A stretch of 64,000 nt of DNA from Corynebacterium sp. TAE3-ERU12 (GTDB lineage: Bacteria; Actinomycetota; Actinomycetes; Mycobacteriales; Mycobacteriaceae), in assembly GCF_019209905.1 (NCBI RefSeq), contig NZ_JAHUTM010000001.1, positions 248,001-312,000 of the forward strand, written 5' to 3'. This document shows positions 18,549-26,912 of the stretch, one piece after another. Position 1 is the first letter of the stretch. Each line of letters starts with the position of its first letter. The notes beneath the pieces are model-generated. The model did not search any database. It saw only the letters and a program-made list of their open reading frames with translations, and had not been told where the DNA came from. Both the position numbers and the translations under genes were made by a program.

Positions 18549-19244
18549 GTGACCACTGTCCTCATTGTTGAAGACGAAGCTGCACTAGCTGAGCCACTTG
18601 CTTTCCTCCTGCGTAAGGAGGGATTCCGGGTACGTGTGGCCGAGGATGGGCCGTCGGCATTGGCGCTGTTCGATGCGGAACCTGCCGATATTGTGCTGCT
18701 GGACTTAATGCTGCCCGGGATGAGCGGCACTGAGGTCTGCACCACCCTGCGCCAGAAGTCCTCCGTCCCAGTCATCATGGTCACCGCCCGTGACAGTGAG
18801 ATCGATAAGGTCGTGGGGCTTGAAATCGGTGCCGATGACTACGTCACCAAGCCCTATAGCTCGCGTGAACTCATTGCCCGTATCCGCGCTGTGCTGCGCC
18901 GCGGCATGCCCGAGGATATCTACGACGAGCCGCTCGAAGGCGACGATATTCTCGACGGCGGCCGTGTGGTCATGGACGTGGAACGCCACGTCGTCACCGT
19001 TGACGGCGAGGAAGTGCAGATGCCGCTGAAAGAATTTGACCTGCTGGAATACCTGCTGCGCAATAGTGGTCGCGTGCTCACCCGCGGTCAGCTCATCGAC
19101 CGGGTGTGGGGCGCGGACTATGTCGGGGACACCAAAACGTTGGATGTGCACGTCAAGCGGCTGCGCTCCAAGATTGAGGCCAGCCCCTCCAAGCCGAAGC
19201 ACCTGGTAACCGTGCGCGGCCTGGGCTATAAGTACGAGGAATAA
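18549..19244 (+). CDS. regX3: Response regulator RegX3 (OmpR/PhoB type)
   Basis: Transcription factor partnered with SenX3, known to govern phosphate-starvation responses in mycobacteria and corynebacterial relatives. Receiver domain with the acidic pair E8-D9, phosphoacceptor Asp52 in LLDLMLPGMSG and the conserved Lys in DDYVTKPY; the C-terminal winged helix is seen as VLTRGQLIDRVWG and the VDVH-like VHVKRLRSKIE segment. The 231-residue length is normal. The AGGAAGGA stretch precedes the GTG. A ppx-type polyphosphate enzyme lies one gene away. Confidence 0.95.
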   Translation: MTTVLIVEDEAALAEPLAFLLRKEGFRVRVAEDGPSALALFDAEPADIVLLDLMLPGMSGTEVCTTLRQKSSVPVIMVTARDSEIDKVVGLEIGADDYVTKPYSSRELIARIRAVLRRGMPEDIYDEPLEGDDILDGGRVVMDVERHVVTVDGEEVQMPLKEFDLLEYLLRNSGRVLTRGQLIDRVWGADYVGDTKTLDVHVKRLRSKIEASPSKPKHLVTVRGLGYKYEE

Positions 19245-19263
19245 ACCCTCCCCGCCCCCGGGG

Positions 19264-20220
19264 CTACACCTCGTCCGGGGAGGCGTCTTCCAATGCGGCT
19301 CGGGTGGCCGGATGGATCGCCAACAGCGGGTAGCCGGAGGGCCCAAAAGCCCCGGCCCGGCCAGCTTTTTCGCGCTGCTGTAAGTGAGCCGCCAACACCT
19401 CGTAGCTAGCGTCGCCAATGAGTTCGCGCAGCTCCCGTTCCGAACTGCGGTACAGCGGCACCCCGCCGGCATGAGTGGCCGGTGCGCCGGTGCACCACCA
19501 ATGAAATTCGGCGCCGCCACCCCAGGCCCGCCGGTCGTACTCGGTGATGGTGGTGTGCAGAATTTCCTGACCGTCGGGGCGCTCTTCCCAATCCTCCAGC
19601 CGCCGCAGCGGCACTTGCCAGCACACATCGGGTTTCGCTTCGACATAGTCAACGTCGTTTGCCACCGCCCACTGGTGCAGCGCACACCCACGCCCGCCTG
19701 GCCAGCCTTGGCGGTTGGCGAAAATGCAGGCCCCATTCACCCGCGCGGTACGCAGTGCGGGCTCAAGTTCGCCGTCGTCGTTTTCCAACTCGTCCCACTC
19801 CAGCCACGGCTCGAGGGGTTCTTCGTCGGTGGTTTCGATGGTGTCGAACCAGGCGTCGGTGCCATCTGGGCGGTTTTGCCACCACCCGCCGGGGTCGCCG
19901 GGAATATCCGGGTCGGGTTCGCGCGGATCGAGATCCATGCGCTCGACGACGTTCACGACGCGGTCGCGGTCGTCTTCATCGCAGAGGAACGCGCCGTGGA
20001 TACAACATCCTGCGTCGGCGGTTGCTGGCTCAATACCAGGGCAGGCGTCAGTGCCGAATGCGCATTGGTAGTGGGAGAGTAGCCACGTGATATCGCAGGT
20101 AATGAGGTGTAACGGGTCCTCCGGGTTGGTGAACTCGAACCACTCACGGGGGTAGTCCTCGGCGACTTCGGCGGGGGAGGGCTGGTCGCCACGACCGGGC
20201 TGGGGCTGGGACTGATTCAC
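19264..20220 (-). CDS. Conserved Cys-rich protein, possible metal or Fe-S site
   Basis: A 318-residue soluble protein I cannot assign to a named function. Cys cluster in the N-terminal third: C42, C53, C60, the pair C72-C73 and C80, with more Cys later (in [23 protein letters not shown] and WWCTGAP). The pattern resembles Cys-cluster families thought to bind zinc or iron-sulfur, such as YkgJ-type proteins, but the match is loose. Trp is also abundant. The position between senX3-regX3 and ppx corresponds, as I recall, to Rv0495c in M. tuberculosis. The GTG start has a TACCGT element eight bases upstream. Confidence 0.8.
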   Translation of the reverse strand: MNQSQPQPGRGDQPSPAEVAEDYPREWFEFTNPEDPLHLITCDITWLLSHYQCAFGTDACPGIEPATADAGCCIHGAFLCDEDDRDRVVNVVERMDLDPREPDPDIPGDPGGWWQNRPDGTDAWFDTIETTDEEPLEPWLEWDELENDDGELEPALRTARVNGACIFANRQGWPGGRGCALHQWAVANDVDYVEAKPDVCWQVPLRRLEDWEERPDGQEILHTTITEYDRRAWGGGAEFHWWCTGAPATHAGGVPLYRSSERELRELIGDASYEVLAAHLQQREKAGRAGAFGPSGYPLLAIHPATRAALEDASPDEV

Positions 20221-20228
20221 ACTGAGAC

Positions 20229-20247
20229 ACGGTAGACCGTCTAACCT
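20229..20247. promoter_or_regulatory. Divergent promoter region of the Cys-rich gene and ppx
   Basis: TAACCT at 20242-20247 lies seven bases before the ppx GTG at 20255. On the minus strand TACCGT (20234-20229) lies eight bases before the Cys-rich gene. ACGGT and ACCGT arms at 20229-20240 form a short palindrome overlapping the minus-strand -10. Confidence 0.45.
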
Positions 20248-20254
20248 GTTGGGC

Positions 20255-21193
20255 GTGCGCTTAGGTGTGTTGGATGTTGGCAGTAATACCGTTCATTTGG
20301 TGATGGTGGACGCCCGTAGAGGCGGTCACCCCACCCCAATGAGCGACGTGAAATCGACGATGAAGCTGGTTGAGTACCTCGACGAGGACAATAAGCTCAG
20401 CAAAAAGGGCATCGACAAACTCACGAAGTATGTCGATGAGGCCCGCGGACTCGTTGAACAAATGAAGTGCGAGGAGATGATCTCTTTCGCCACTTCAGCG
20501 GTTCGTGATGCCGAAAATGGCGACGAAGTGCTCGACCATGTGGAGAAAGAAACCGGCATTCGGCTGCGTATTCTCTCCGGTGAGGACGAGGCGCGCCTGA
20601 CCTTTTTGGCTGTGCGACGGTGGTTCGGCTGGTCAGCCGGGCGGATCGTCAACCTCGATATCGGCGGCGGCTCCCTGGAGCTGACTGCTGGTTCCGACGA
20701 GGACCCCGAAGTGGCCTACTCGTTGCTTCTCGGCGCGAACCGACTCACCCATGAGTGGTTCGATACTGACCCGCCAGATCGCAAGAAGATTGCGTTGCTG
20801 CGCGACTATATCGATGCCGAATTAGTCGAGCCCGCGCGACACTTAAAGAGCCTTGGTGAGGCAGATGTGGCCGCAGCAACATCAAAAACTTTCCGAACTT
20901 TGGCGCGTTTGACTGGTGCGGCGCCAAGTTCTGCCGGGCCCCGCGTAAAACGCACACTTACCGCCGCTGGCCTGCGGCAATTAATCGCATTTATTTCCCG
21001 TATGACTGCCGCTGACCGAGCCGAACTCGAAGGTGTCAGCGCTAACCGATCGCATCAGATAGTTGCAGGCGCCCTTGTCGCCGAAGCAAGTATGCGATCA
21101 TTGGGTTTGGAACAGGTTCAGATATGTCCGTGGGCGCTGCGCGAGGGAATTATTCTGCGCCGCCTGGACAGTGACCTTGACGGAAAGGGTTGA
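20255..21193 (+). CDS. Ppx/GppA family exopolyphosphatase
   Basis: Hydrolyses polyphosphate or the pentaphosphate alarmone (pppGpp); the ASKHA fold is seen as [15 protein letters not shown] near the N-terminus and [13 protein letters not shown] in the middle. The 312-residue length matches the short actinobacterial Ppx proteins that lack the C-terminal HD domain. The GTG at 20255 is preferred to the TTG at 20249 because the -10-like TAACCT sits exactly seven bases before it and DVGSNT then falls at the usual place. Its closeness to senX3-regX3 fits phosphate homeostasis. Confidence 0.9.
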   Translation: MRLGVLDVGSNTVHLVMVDARRGGHPTPMSDVKSTMKLVEYLDEDNKLSKKGIDKLTKYVDEARGLVEQMKCEEMISFATSAVRDAENGDEVLDHVEKETGIRLRILSGEDEARLTFLAVRRWFGWSAGRIVNLDIGGGSLELTAGSDEDPEVAYSLLLGANRLTHEWFDTDPPDRKKIALLRDYIDAELVEPARHLKSLGEADVAAATSKTFRTLARLTGAAPSSAGPRVKRTLTAAGLRQLIAFISRMTAADRAELEGVSANRSHQIVAGALVAEASMRSLGLEQVQICPWALREGIILRRLDSDLDGKG

Positions 21194-21194
21194 G

Positions 21195-22520
21195 ATGAGC
21201 GAGGAGAAGCTCACCGTCGCCGAGCTGATGGCCCGTGCTGGTAAAGAGCCGGCAGCAGACCGGCCGCGTCGGCGTCGTCGCAGCCTGGAAGAAGGCGGTG
21301 TTTCCGTCGCCGACCTTACGGGCAGCCAGCGTCGTGTTGATGCTCCCGGCCCGCGTCGTGGTGCCCATGCTGCCGACGACCCGGCCACTACTGAGGCTCC
21401 ATCCGACGATAAGGCTCCGGCAGCGCCGAAGGCCGAGTCCAAGCCGGAGGTAAAGCCTGCCGCGAAAGCTGGCTCCAAGCCCGCGCCGAAGCCGGAACCG
21501 AAGTCCGCGCCGAAGCCGGAGCCCGAGGTTAAGGCGGCGACTAAACCCGCGCCGAAGGCTGCGGCCAAGCCGGAACCGAAGCCGAAGCCCGCGCCGGAGC
21601 CTAAGCCGGCACCGAAGCCCGAGGCTAAGGCTGCTGCCCCCGCTGCTACGAAATTCGCCTCCGCGTTCAACGTGCCGGCTGCAGTGCCCGCCAACCCCAT
21701 CGTCATCGACACCAATCCCGATGATGACGAGATAACCCTGGCGCTGACCGCATTCAACGACGCCAAGGACGGCACCACCCCCGTCGCTGAGCCCGGCTAC
21801 ACCGTCAAGGACATCCTTGGCTTGCAGCAGCCGAAGCAGCCGCAGCCCGCAGCCAAGCCCAAGGTCACCCCTCCGGGAGAGGCCAATACCGATATCCAGC
21901 CGGCCATCCCCGACGAGGACGCACCGCAGGAGCCGAAGGACACCAAGCAGCCAGCAGCAGAAAAGCCCGAGGCTGATAAGCCCAAGGCAGGTGCTGCCGC
22001 AACCGGTGCCGCCGCAGCTGGGGCAGGTGCCGTTGCTGCGAGCGCTGCAGCAGCAAAGACCACCGAGTCGGTTGAGCCGCGGTCCTCGCATGCTGATACG
22101 ACCGCTACCGCAGAGGTGCCCGGTATGGCCGACGAGGTCAACCGCGCAGCGCCGCAGCCCGCTGACGACGACGTCGACGACCACGGTGCTGACGACCACG
22201 TCGACGACGACCGTGCCGAATACGTAGAACCTGTCGAGCTGGACGAGGAAGAGCAAGAAGACAATTCCCTCTCCATCGCCTTGCTTGTTATCCAGGTCAT
22301 CGTCGGCCTGGTTGCCGGCGCATTCCTCTTCGTCGCCTTCACCTGGGCCTGGGCCCAGATGCCCACTATCGCCGCTGGTGTCGCCGCCCTTGCGGTGACC
22401 GTCGTGATGGTGCTCATCGCCAATACGGTGCGGCGTAAGCGCGATAAGCTCACGCCGATTTTGGCCGGTGTGGTGGGGCTGTTGCTCACCTTCGGCCCAT
22501 ACCTGCTGATGCTGCGTTAA
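21195..22520 (+). CDS. Pro/Lys/Ala-rich protein with C-terminal membrane anchor
   Basis: A 441-residue protein with three regions. The N-terminus has two related short motifs, TVAELMARAG and SVADLTG, flanking an Arg block. Residues about 65-155 are a low-complexity run of KP, PAPKPEPK and AAK repeats, followed by another acidic/Ala-rich disordered segment. The last 85 residues hold three hydrophobic helices. It resembles the membrane protein that follows ppx in mycobacteria (Rv0497, from memory). The start is one base after the ppx stop, so translation is probably coupled. No function is known to me. Confidence 0.85.
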   Translation: MSEEKLTVAELMARAGKEPAADRPRRRRRSLEEGGVSVADLTGSQRRVDAPGPRRGAHAADDPATTEAPSDDKAPAAPKAESKPEVKPAAKAGSKPAPKPEPKSAPKPEPEVKAATKPAPKAAAKPEPKPKPAPEPKPAPKPEAKAAAPAATKFASAFNVPAAVPANPIVIDTNPDDDEITLALTAFNDAKDGTTPVAEPGYTVKDILGLQQPKQPQPAAKPKVTPPGEANTDIQPAIPDEDAPQEPKDTKQPAAEKPEADKPKAGAAATGAAAAGAGAVAASAAAAKTTESVEPRSSHADTTATAEVPGMADEVNRAAPQPADDDVDDHGADDHVDDDRAEYVEPVELDEEEQEDNSLSIALLVIQVIVGLVAGAFLFVAFTWAWAQMPTIAAGVAALAVTVVMVLIANTVRRKRDKLTPILAGVVGLLLTFGPYLLMLR

Positions 22521-22551
22521 CAACGCTCAGCTTCTCGTACACCCCCATTCG

Positions 22552-22585
22552 AACCCGCCCCGCCTCGCAAGGCGTGGGCGGGTTT
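22552..22585 (+). terminator. Terminator before proC
   Basis: AACCCGCCC plus CGCCT (22552-22565), loop CGCA, then AGGCG and GGGCGGGTT (to 22584) form a near-perfect long hairpin followed by a short T-run. Confidence 0.85.
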
Positions 22586-22601
22586 GGCACTATTGGCCCC
22601 C

Positions 22602-23417
22602 ATGACACGCATTGCAGTAATTGGTGGCGGCAAGATCGGCACGGCCCTCATTGGTGGCCTGATCGATGGCGATGTGCCCCCGAATCGAATCCACGTCGCT
22701 GACGCACTGCCTGGCCGCGCTGAAGAACTCGGCGAGCAGTATGGCGTCACCGCGTCCCAGGACGCCCCCACCGCAGCTGAAAAGGCCGATGTGGTTTTCA
22801 TCTGCGTCAAGCCGCATGATGTCAGTGCTGCGCTGGAATCCATCGCCGCCCCGCTCGATGAAGCTGAGGGCGACCCTGTGGTGGTCTCTATGGCCGCAGG
22901 ACTGACTCTGGAGACCCTCGAGCACATCATGGCCGCCGGCACTCCGGTGGTGCGTGTGATGCCCAATACGCCAATGCTCGTCGGGCGCGGCGTCAGCGCC
23001 ATCGCGCCGGGCCGTTTCGCCAGTGCTGAGGTCCTCGACATGGTTGCCGAGTTGCTCAGCAAGGTCGGTGTGGTCGAGAAGGTCACCGAAGCCCAGATGG
23101 ATGCGGTCACCGCTATTTCCGGTTCCGGCCCGGCGTACTTTTTCCAGTTCATTGAGGCCATGTGTGATGGCGGGGTGAGCCTGGGGCTTAGTCGGGACCA
23201 GGCCCAGCGCCTTGCTGTGGAAACTATGGCCGGTGCCGCAGAGATGCTTGCCGCTGAGGGCGTTGACCCGGTGCAGTTGCGCGCGAATGTTTCCTCACCT
23301 GGGGGTACTACTGTCGCGGCCACTCGCGCTTTGGATGAGCATGGGCTGCGGGGTGCGGTCTACGCGGCGATGCAGGCCTGTCATGACCGGTCAGTCGAGC
23401 TTGGCCAGGTCGAGTAG
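22602..23417 (+). CDS. proC: Pyrroline-5-carboxylate reductase
   Basis: Last step of proline synthesis, NAD(P)H-dependent reduction of pyrroline-5-carboxylate. The Rossmann motif IAVIGGGKIGTALIGGL is at the N-terminus, VMPNTPMLVGRG in the middle and the SGSGPAYFFQFIEAM plus VSSPGGTT signature at the C-terminal dimerisation domain. The ATG at 22602 gives 271 residues; earlier in-frame codons lie within the terminator hairpin. Only 17 bases separate that hairpin from the start, so a leaderless or near-leaderless mRNA is likely (weak CACTAT at 22588). Confidence 0.95.
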   Translation: MTRIAVIGGGKIGTALIGGLIDGDVPPNRIHVADALPGRAEELGEQYGVTASQDAPTAAEKADVVFICVKPHDVSAALESIAAPLDEAEGDPVVVSMAAGLTLETLEHIMAAGTPVVRVMPNTPMLVGRGVSAIAPGRFASAEVLDMVAELLSKVGVVEKVTEAQMDAVTAISGSGPAYFFQFIEAMCDGGVSLGLSRDQAQRLAVETMAGAAEMLAAEGVDPVQLRANVSSPGGTTVAATRALDEHGLRGAVYAAMQACHDRSVELGQVE

Positions 23418-23616
23418 GGGCCTGCTTAGCCACGCGCTGCGCGTCACATGAGACTACTTTCGTGTCTTCGGTGACATGGATAACTTTGCTCTCTTTTTCC
23501 CCTTATATCGCAATTGCCCCACTGTTAACGGTAGGGTGATGGAAGCACGCGCGTGTTTCACCACCGCAGGAGGGGAAGCCTGCGGCGCGGAGCGTGCGTT
23601 GAAGGGATTCAGATAA

Positions 23617-23808
23617 ATGGCGAACAGCGAAAACGGAACGTTCTTGACGGTTGCGGAGGTCGCGGAGATCATGCGCGTCTCCAAGATGACCGTCTACCGG
23701 CTTGTACACTCCGGAGAGTTGCCAGCAGTGCGCGTGGGTCGGTCTTTCCGCGTGCACGAGACTGCAGTTGAGGAATACCTCAAGCCCTCCTCCTTCCGCG
23801 CAGGATAA
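23617..23808 (+). CDS. BldC-like small helix-turn-helix DNA-binding protein
   Basis: A 63-residue protein consisting of a single MerR/excisionase-type winged helix: FLTVAEVAEIMRVSKMTVYRLVHSG, then ELPAVRVGRSFRVHETAVEEYL. It matches the BldC family, a developmental and transport regulator in Streptomyces, and the similarly placed small regulator in mycobacteria. A GAAGGGA Shine-Dalgarno lies ten bases before the ATG. There is no phage context, so an excisionase role is unlikely. The 198-base upstream gap shows no other gene. Confidence 0.92.
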   Translation: MANSENGTFLTVAEVAEIMRVSKMTVYRLVHSGELPAVRVGRSFRVHETAVEEYLKPSSFRAG

Positions 23809-24029
23809 CCACGCGGCCCCTCTGTTCTGCCCGGCGTTGCGCAAACGTGCGACGCCCTCCGTCCGCACCCAATTTTTTCGGTGTGTGGGCGGTGCAGCTA
23901 TGATTGGCCCATTAACTGACAGTCGAGTGGCCAACGTAGCCTCGGCTGCCACCGGTGACGGCGATATCCGCAGTCATCGGGGGCGCCAGTTGCCCGCATG
24001 TACAGCACATAGGAAGCGAGGACGAGCCA

Positions 24030-24131
24030 ATGGGTTCTGTCATCAAGAAGCGTCGTAAGCGTATGTCCAAGAAGAAGCACCGCAAGATGCTCCGCCGCAC
24101 CCGCGTGCAGCGTCGTAAGCTCGGCAAGTAA
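24030..24131 (+). CDS. Small ribosomal subunit protein bS22 (33 residues)
   Basis: A 33-residue, extremely basic peptide beginning [20 protein letters not shown] and ending RRKLGK; more than half the residues are Lys or Arg. It matches the AURKAIP1/COX24 family and the bS22 protein seen near the decoding centre in mycobacterial ribosome structures. AGGAAGCGAGGA precedes the ATG, and a strong terminator follows 20 bases after the stop. The preceding 220 bases (23809-24029) hold only its leader. Genes this short are easily missed by automatic annotation. Confidence 0.93.
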   Translation: MGSVIKKRRKRMSKKKHRKMLRRTRVQRRKLGK

Positions 24132-24150
24132 ACACGCCGACGCGCTCAAC

Positions 24151-24194
24151 CGGCCCGCGCCGCACCCCAATTACCTGGGGCGCAGCGCGGGCCG
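24151..24194 (+). terminator. Terminator after bS22
   Basis: CGGCCCGCGC (24151-24160) pairs with GCGCGGGCCG (24185-24194), with a further ACCCC/GGGG stem inside. Confidence 0.8.
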
Positions 24195-24215
24195 AGCCGT
24201 ATCCGCACAACCAGG

Positions 24216-24221
24216 TATCCT
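24216..24221 (+). promoter_or_regulatory. Predicted -10 of the leaderless acyltransferase gene
   Basis: TATCCT seven bases before the ATG at 24229. Confidence 0.5.
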
Positions 24222-24228
24222 CTGCATC

Positions 24229-25272
24229 ATGACCGAAGGCCTCGACATGGACTTCGTGGAGTCAGTGTGGCTGCCCGCGCTTGCGCCGCTCTACGACTCC
24301 TGGTTCCGCGTGGATGTCACCGGCACCGACAATCTCCCCAAAGGTACTGCGGGCCTGCTGGTGTCGAACCACTCCGGCAATCTGCCCATCGACGCATTCA
24401 TGGTGCAGACCGCCGTCTACCGCGCCAGCGGCCGCTGGAGTCGGGTACTCGCCGGAGACGTCGCCTGGACCATGCCAGGTATCTCCGATATCGCCCGCAC
24501 TATCGGTGCAGTACGCGCTGACCCCGCTGCCGCGCATTCCCTCTTACGCGGCGGTTGGCTGGTCAGCGATTTCCCCGAGGGCTACCGCGGACTCGGCAAG
24601 CCCTACTCGCAGCGCTATGAACTGCAGCGCTTCGGCCGCGGCGGTTTCGCGGCGCTGGCCTTACGCCACGACGTACCCATCGTCCCGGTGGCGATCACCG
24701 GCGCCGAGGAGATCTACCCCCAGCTGGGTTCGTTGCTGCGCGGCCCGGCGACCATCGGCAATAACGCGGCCCGCACCACCGGCGGCCAGTCCGAAGGCGC
24801 CGCATCCTTCGACGAGGCCCTCGCAGACCTCGTCTACGGCCTGACTGACATGATCGGCACCGGCGCCCGCGGCCCGATCAGTGAACTACCGGTGTTTTTC
24901 CTCGGCGCGGAAGGGCGCAAACGTCGGGAAGCGCTCACCGAAATGCTTGCCGACGTTGCCCGCTCGGCAGCTAAAGACCTCGGCATTCCCTATCTGCCCA
25001 CCACACCGTTTTTCCCGTGGCTTGGGCCACTGGGTTTGGTGCCATTGCCATCGAAGTGGACGATTGATTTCCTCGAGCCAGTCGACGCCCGCCAATGGGC
25101 GGCGCAGTACCGCGCGGAGATCATGGAACCTGTCGAAGCTGCCGAGGAACTCACCGGCGAGCAGCTCGCCACTGACCCAGTCTCGGTGTTAGGGCTTGCC
25201 GACGATGTGCGCGGCCAGATCCACAATCAGTTGCTCAGCCGGCTACGCACCCGGCGCAGCGCGTTTTACTAG
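24229..25272 (+). CDS. PlsC-like 1-acylglycerol-3-phosphate acyltransferase
   Basis: A 347-residue member of the glycerolipid acyltransferase superfamily, homologous to the protein at this place in mycobacteria (Rv0502 from memory). The catalytic His is in SNHSGNLPID; the spacing HX6D differs from the canonical HX4D of PlsC, as in this actinobacterial subfamily. The substrate-binding motif FPEGYRG is present. No clear transmembrane segment. The acyl acceptor is not established. The ATG at 24229 is supported by TATCCT seven bases upstream. Its stop overlaps that of the convergent phosphatase gene by four bases. Confidence 0.85.
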   Translation: MTEGLDMDFVESVWLPALAPLYDSWFRVDVTGTDNLPKGTAGLLVSNHSGNLPIDAFMVQTAVYRASGRWSRVLAGDVAWTMPGISDIARTIGAVRADPAAAHSLLRGGWLVSDFPEGYRGLGKPYSQRYELQRFGRGGFAALALRHDVPIVPVAITGAEEIYPQLGSLLRGPATIGNNAARTTGGQSEGAASFDEALADLVYGLTDMIGTGARGPISELPVFFLGAEGRKRREALTEMLADVARSAAKDLGIPYLPTTPFFPWLGPLGLVPLPSKWTIDFLEPVDARQWAAQYRAEIMEPVEAAEELTGEQLATDPVSVLGLADDVRGQIHNQLLSRLRTRRSAFY

Positions 25273-26336
25273 CGTCGGGAAGCTAAAATAATCCCGGCGC
25301 CGGCAGCAGCGGCCAACCCCAGCGACGCAATGGCCCCCTTCGGGGTGCGCGCTTTCTGGGTGATCCGGCGCAGCGGCCGGTATTCACGCACCGGCCAGTC
25401 GTGGGCCTTGGCAACAGCACGCAGCCGGTGGTCCGGGTTGACGGCCACAGCAGTGCCCACCATCGACAACATCGGCACATCATTGGCCGAATCTGAATAC
25501 GCGGTGCAGCGCGCCAAATCTAAGTCCCGGTAGGCCGCCAGTGCTGCTACCGCGTGCTTTTTGCCAGGCCCGTGCAAAATATCGCCCACCAGCCGGCCGG
25601 TGAACATCCCTTCGTCATCGACTTCGGCGACTGTGCCGAGCGCCCCGGTGAACCCGTACCGGTTGGCGATGATCTGGGCGAGCTGCACCGGGGTAGCGGT
25701 GACCAGCCACACTTCTTGGCCGGCCTGTAGGTGCATTTCCGCCAGCTCTCGGGTGCCTTCATAAATACGGTCATGCATCGACTGGTCGAAGATTTCTTCA
25801 GCCATCTCGACAACATCGGCAACACGCAGGCCTTTGATGAACTCCAGCGCCTGTTCGCGGCCTTCGGCAACATCGTCGGCGTTTTCCGAACCACTGACCC
25901 GGAATTTCAGCTGCTTCCAGAACATGGTGGCGATATCCGTTGGCGGGAACATGCCGCGCTTGGCGAGGCCAAAACCAAAGGACACAATGGAGGCGCCCTG
26001 AATCATGGTGTTGTCCACGTCGAAAAACGCCGCCGCGCCCTCATCGCGGGGCAGGTCGGGGTCGCCGGGGTCGACGAAATTGCCTGTACTGCTCGCCGCC
26101 GCTGAGGCGCCAGCTACTGAGCGGAAGCCAGAGACGAGCTCTTCGTAATTGACGTCGTATTGCTGGGCTAGGGCGCTGAGTGCGGCAGCTTCACCAGCGG
26201 CGCGCTGCGATTCCGGCCCTAGGGGTTTGAGCGCGACGTTTTCCAAGAAATTACGCACTGCGCCCTGTGATGGCAGAAGGTCGGCCAGCGGGTCACCGCT
26301 AAAGAGCTGCTCGCGGCCGTGGTGGGCTTGGTGCAC
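25269..26336 (-). CDS. HAD-family phosphatase, SerB1-like
   Basis: A haloacid-dehalogenase hydrolase of the SerB/HAD-IB type. The DxDxT nucleophile motif is FFDVDNTM; motif III/IV is seen as GPGKKHAV and AYSDSANDVPML. A C-terminal hydrophobic tail (LGLAAAAGAGIILA) may anchor it to the membrane. Substrate is uncertain; phosphoserine and lysophospholipid head groups are both possible, the latter hinted at by the adjoining acyltransferase. The GTG at 26336 (355 residues) has GGGAAAGGA six bases upstream; the longer ATG at 26369 is an alternative. Confidence 0.85.
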   Translation of the reverse strand: MHQAHHGREQLFSGDPLADLLPSQGAVRNFLENVALKPLGPESQRAAGEAAALSALAQQYDVNYEELVSGFRSVAGASAAASSTGNFVDPGDPDLPRDEGAAAFFDVDNTMIQGASIVSFGFGLAKRGMFPPTDIATMFWKQLKFRVSGSENADDVAEGREQALEFIKGLRVADVVEMAEEIFDQSMHDRIYEGTRELAEMHLQAGQEVWLVTATPVQLAQIIANRYGFTGALGTVAEVDDEGMFTGRLVGDILHGPGKKHAVAALAAYRDLDLARCTAYSDSANDVPMLSMVGTAVAVNPDHRLRAVAKAHDWPVREYRPLRRITQKARTPKGAIASLGLAAAAGAGIILASRR

Positions 26337-26479
26337 GTGGATTCCTTTCCCGGAGGTAATGCGCCCCATATCGTATGCCTCGGTGGGACAAAACGTCGTG
26401 CAGCGCACCGAGTGCCGCGGGCAATAGCGGCGCTGCGGCGTAGAATACGAGCGCACGCAGGCAGGTGCCCCGGGCACCG

Positions 26480-26510
26480 AACAGCACCAAACAGCACCAA
26501 ACAGCACCAA
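26480..26510. repeat. Three 10-base direct repeats in the glutaredoxin leader
   Basis: AACAGCACCA is repeated exactly three times with a period of ten bases, followed by one more A. It lies between the SerB1-like gene and the glutaredoxin gene, downstream of a possible -10 (TAGAAT at 26441-26446), just after a GGTGCCC/GGGCACC hairpin at 26464-26478. Confidence 0.9.
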
Positions 26511-26532
26511 ATCGGCAAGGAGAGCGCCCCAC

Positions 26533-26772
26533 ATGCCCACTGTGACAGTGCTTACTCGGCAAGGATGCGGCTCATGTGTGCGCGTTGCCGCCCAGGCTGA
26601 ACCGATCGCAGTTGAATGCGGCGCCGAGTTTGTGCTTACCGACGTTGATTCCGACCCGTCCCTGGCGACTGAATTCGGCGATCGGGTGCCGGTGGTACTG
26701 GTCGATGATGAGGAAATCGCGTGCTGGGAGCTTGATGATGACGAGCTCTATGAGGCCCTTGAACAGTGCTAA
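26533..26772 (+). CDS. Glutaredoxin-like thiol protein
   Basis: A 79-residue thioredoxin-fold protein with the redox motif CGSC (residues 12-15) and the cis-Pro segment RVPVVLVDDEE. It belongs to the short glutaredoxin/DUF836 group. In an organism making mycothiol it may accept electrons from mycothiol or thioredoxin reductase, which is inference. AAGGAGAG lies nine bases before the ATG. It directly precedes hemA, as in mycobacteria, so a link to redox control of heme synthesis is conceivable. Confidence 0.88.
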   Translation: MPTVTVLTRQGCGSCVRVAAQAEPIAVECGAEFVLTDVDSDPSLATEFGDRVPVVLVDDEEIACWELDDDELYEALEQC

Positions 26773-26858
26773 GTCAGGGTTACCTGACCTGGACACCGTA
26801 GTTTTGCCTCGTTTGTTCCGGCGTTAGCGGCGGGTTAGCCTTATGGCCACAAGTGAGC

Positions 26859-26874
26859 CCGGCATAGATGCCGG
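26859..26874. promoter_or_regulatory. Palindrome in the hemA leader
   Basis: CCGGCAT, two bases, ATGCCGG form a perfect interrupted palindrome 38 bases before the hemA start. A candidate -10 (TAGCCT, 26837-26842) lies upstream, so the palindrome is probably transcribed. It could be an operator or an RNA hairpin. Confidence 0.45.
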
Positions 26875-26912
26875 CCGGGCGTAAGAGAAAACGGATAGCG
26901 GTGGTTTGCTCC

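Noticed and set aside
21150..22523. Long open frames opposite the Pro/Lys/Ala-rich gene
   Set aside because: Low-complexity Gly/Leu/Arg products arising from the repetitive KP/PA codons on the other strand.
23617..23808. Phage excisionase signalling a prophage remnant
   Set aside because: No integrase, att site or phage gene nearby; the order matches the BldC-like gene beside bS22 in relatives.
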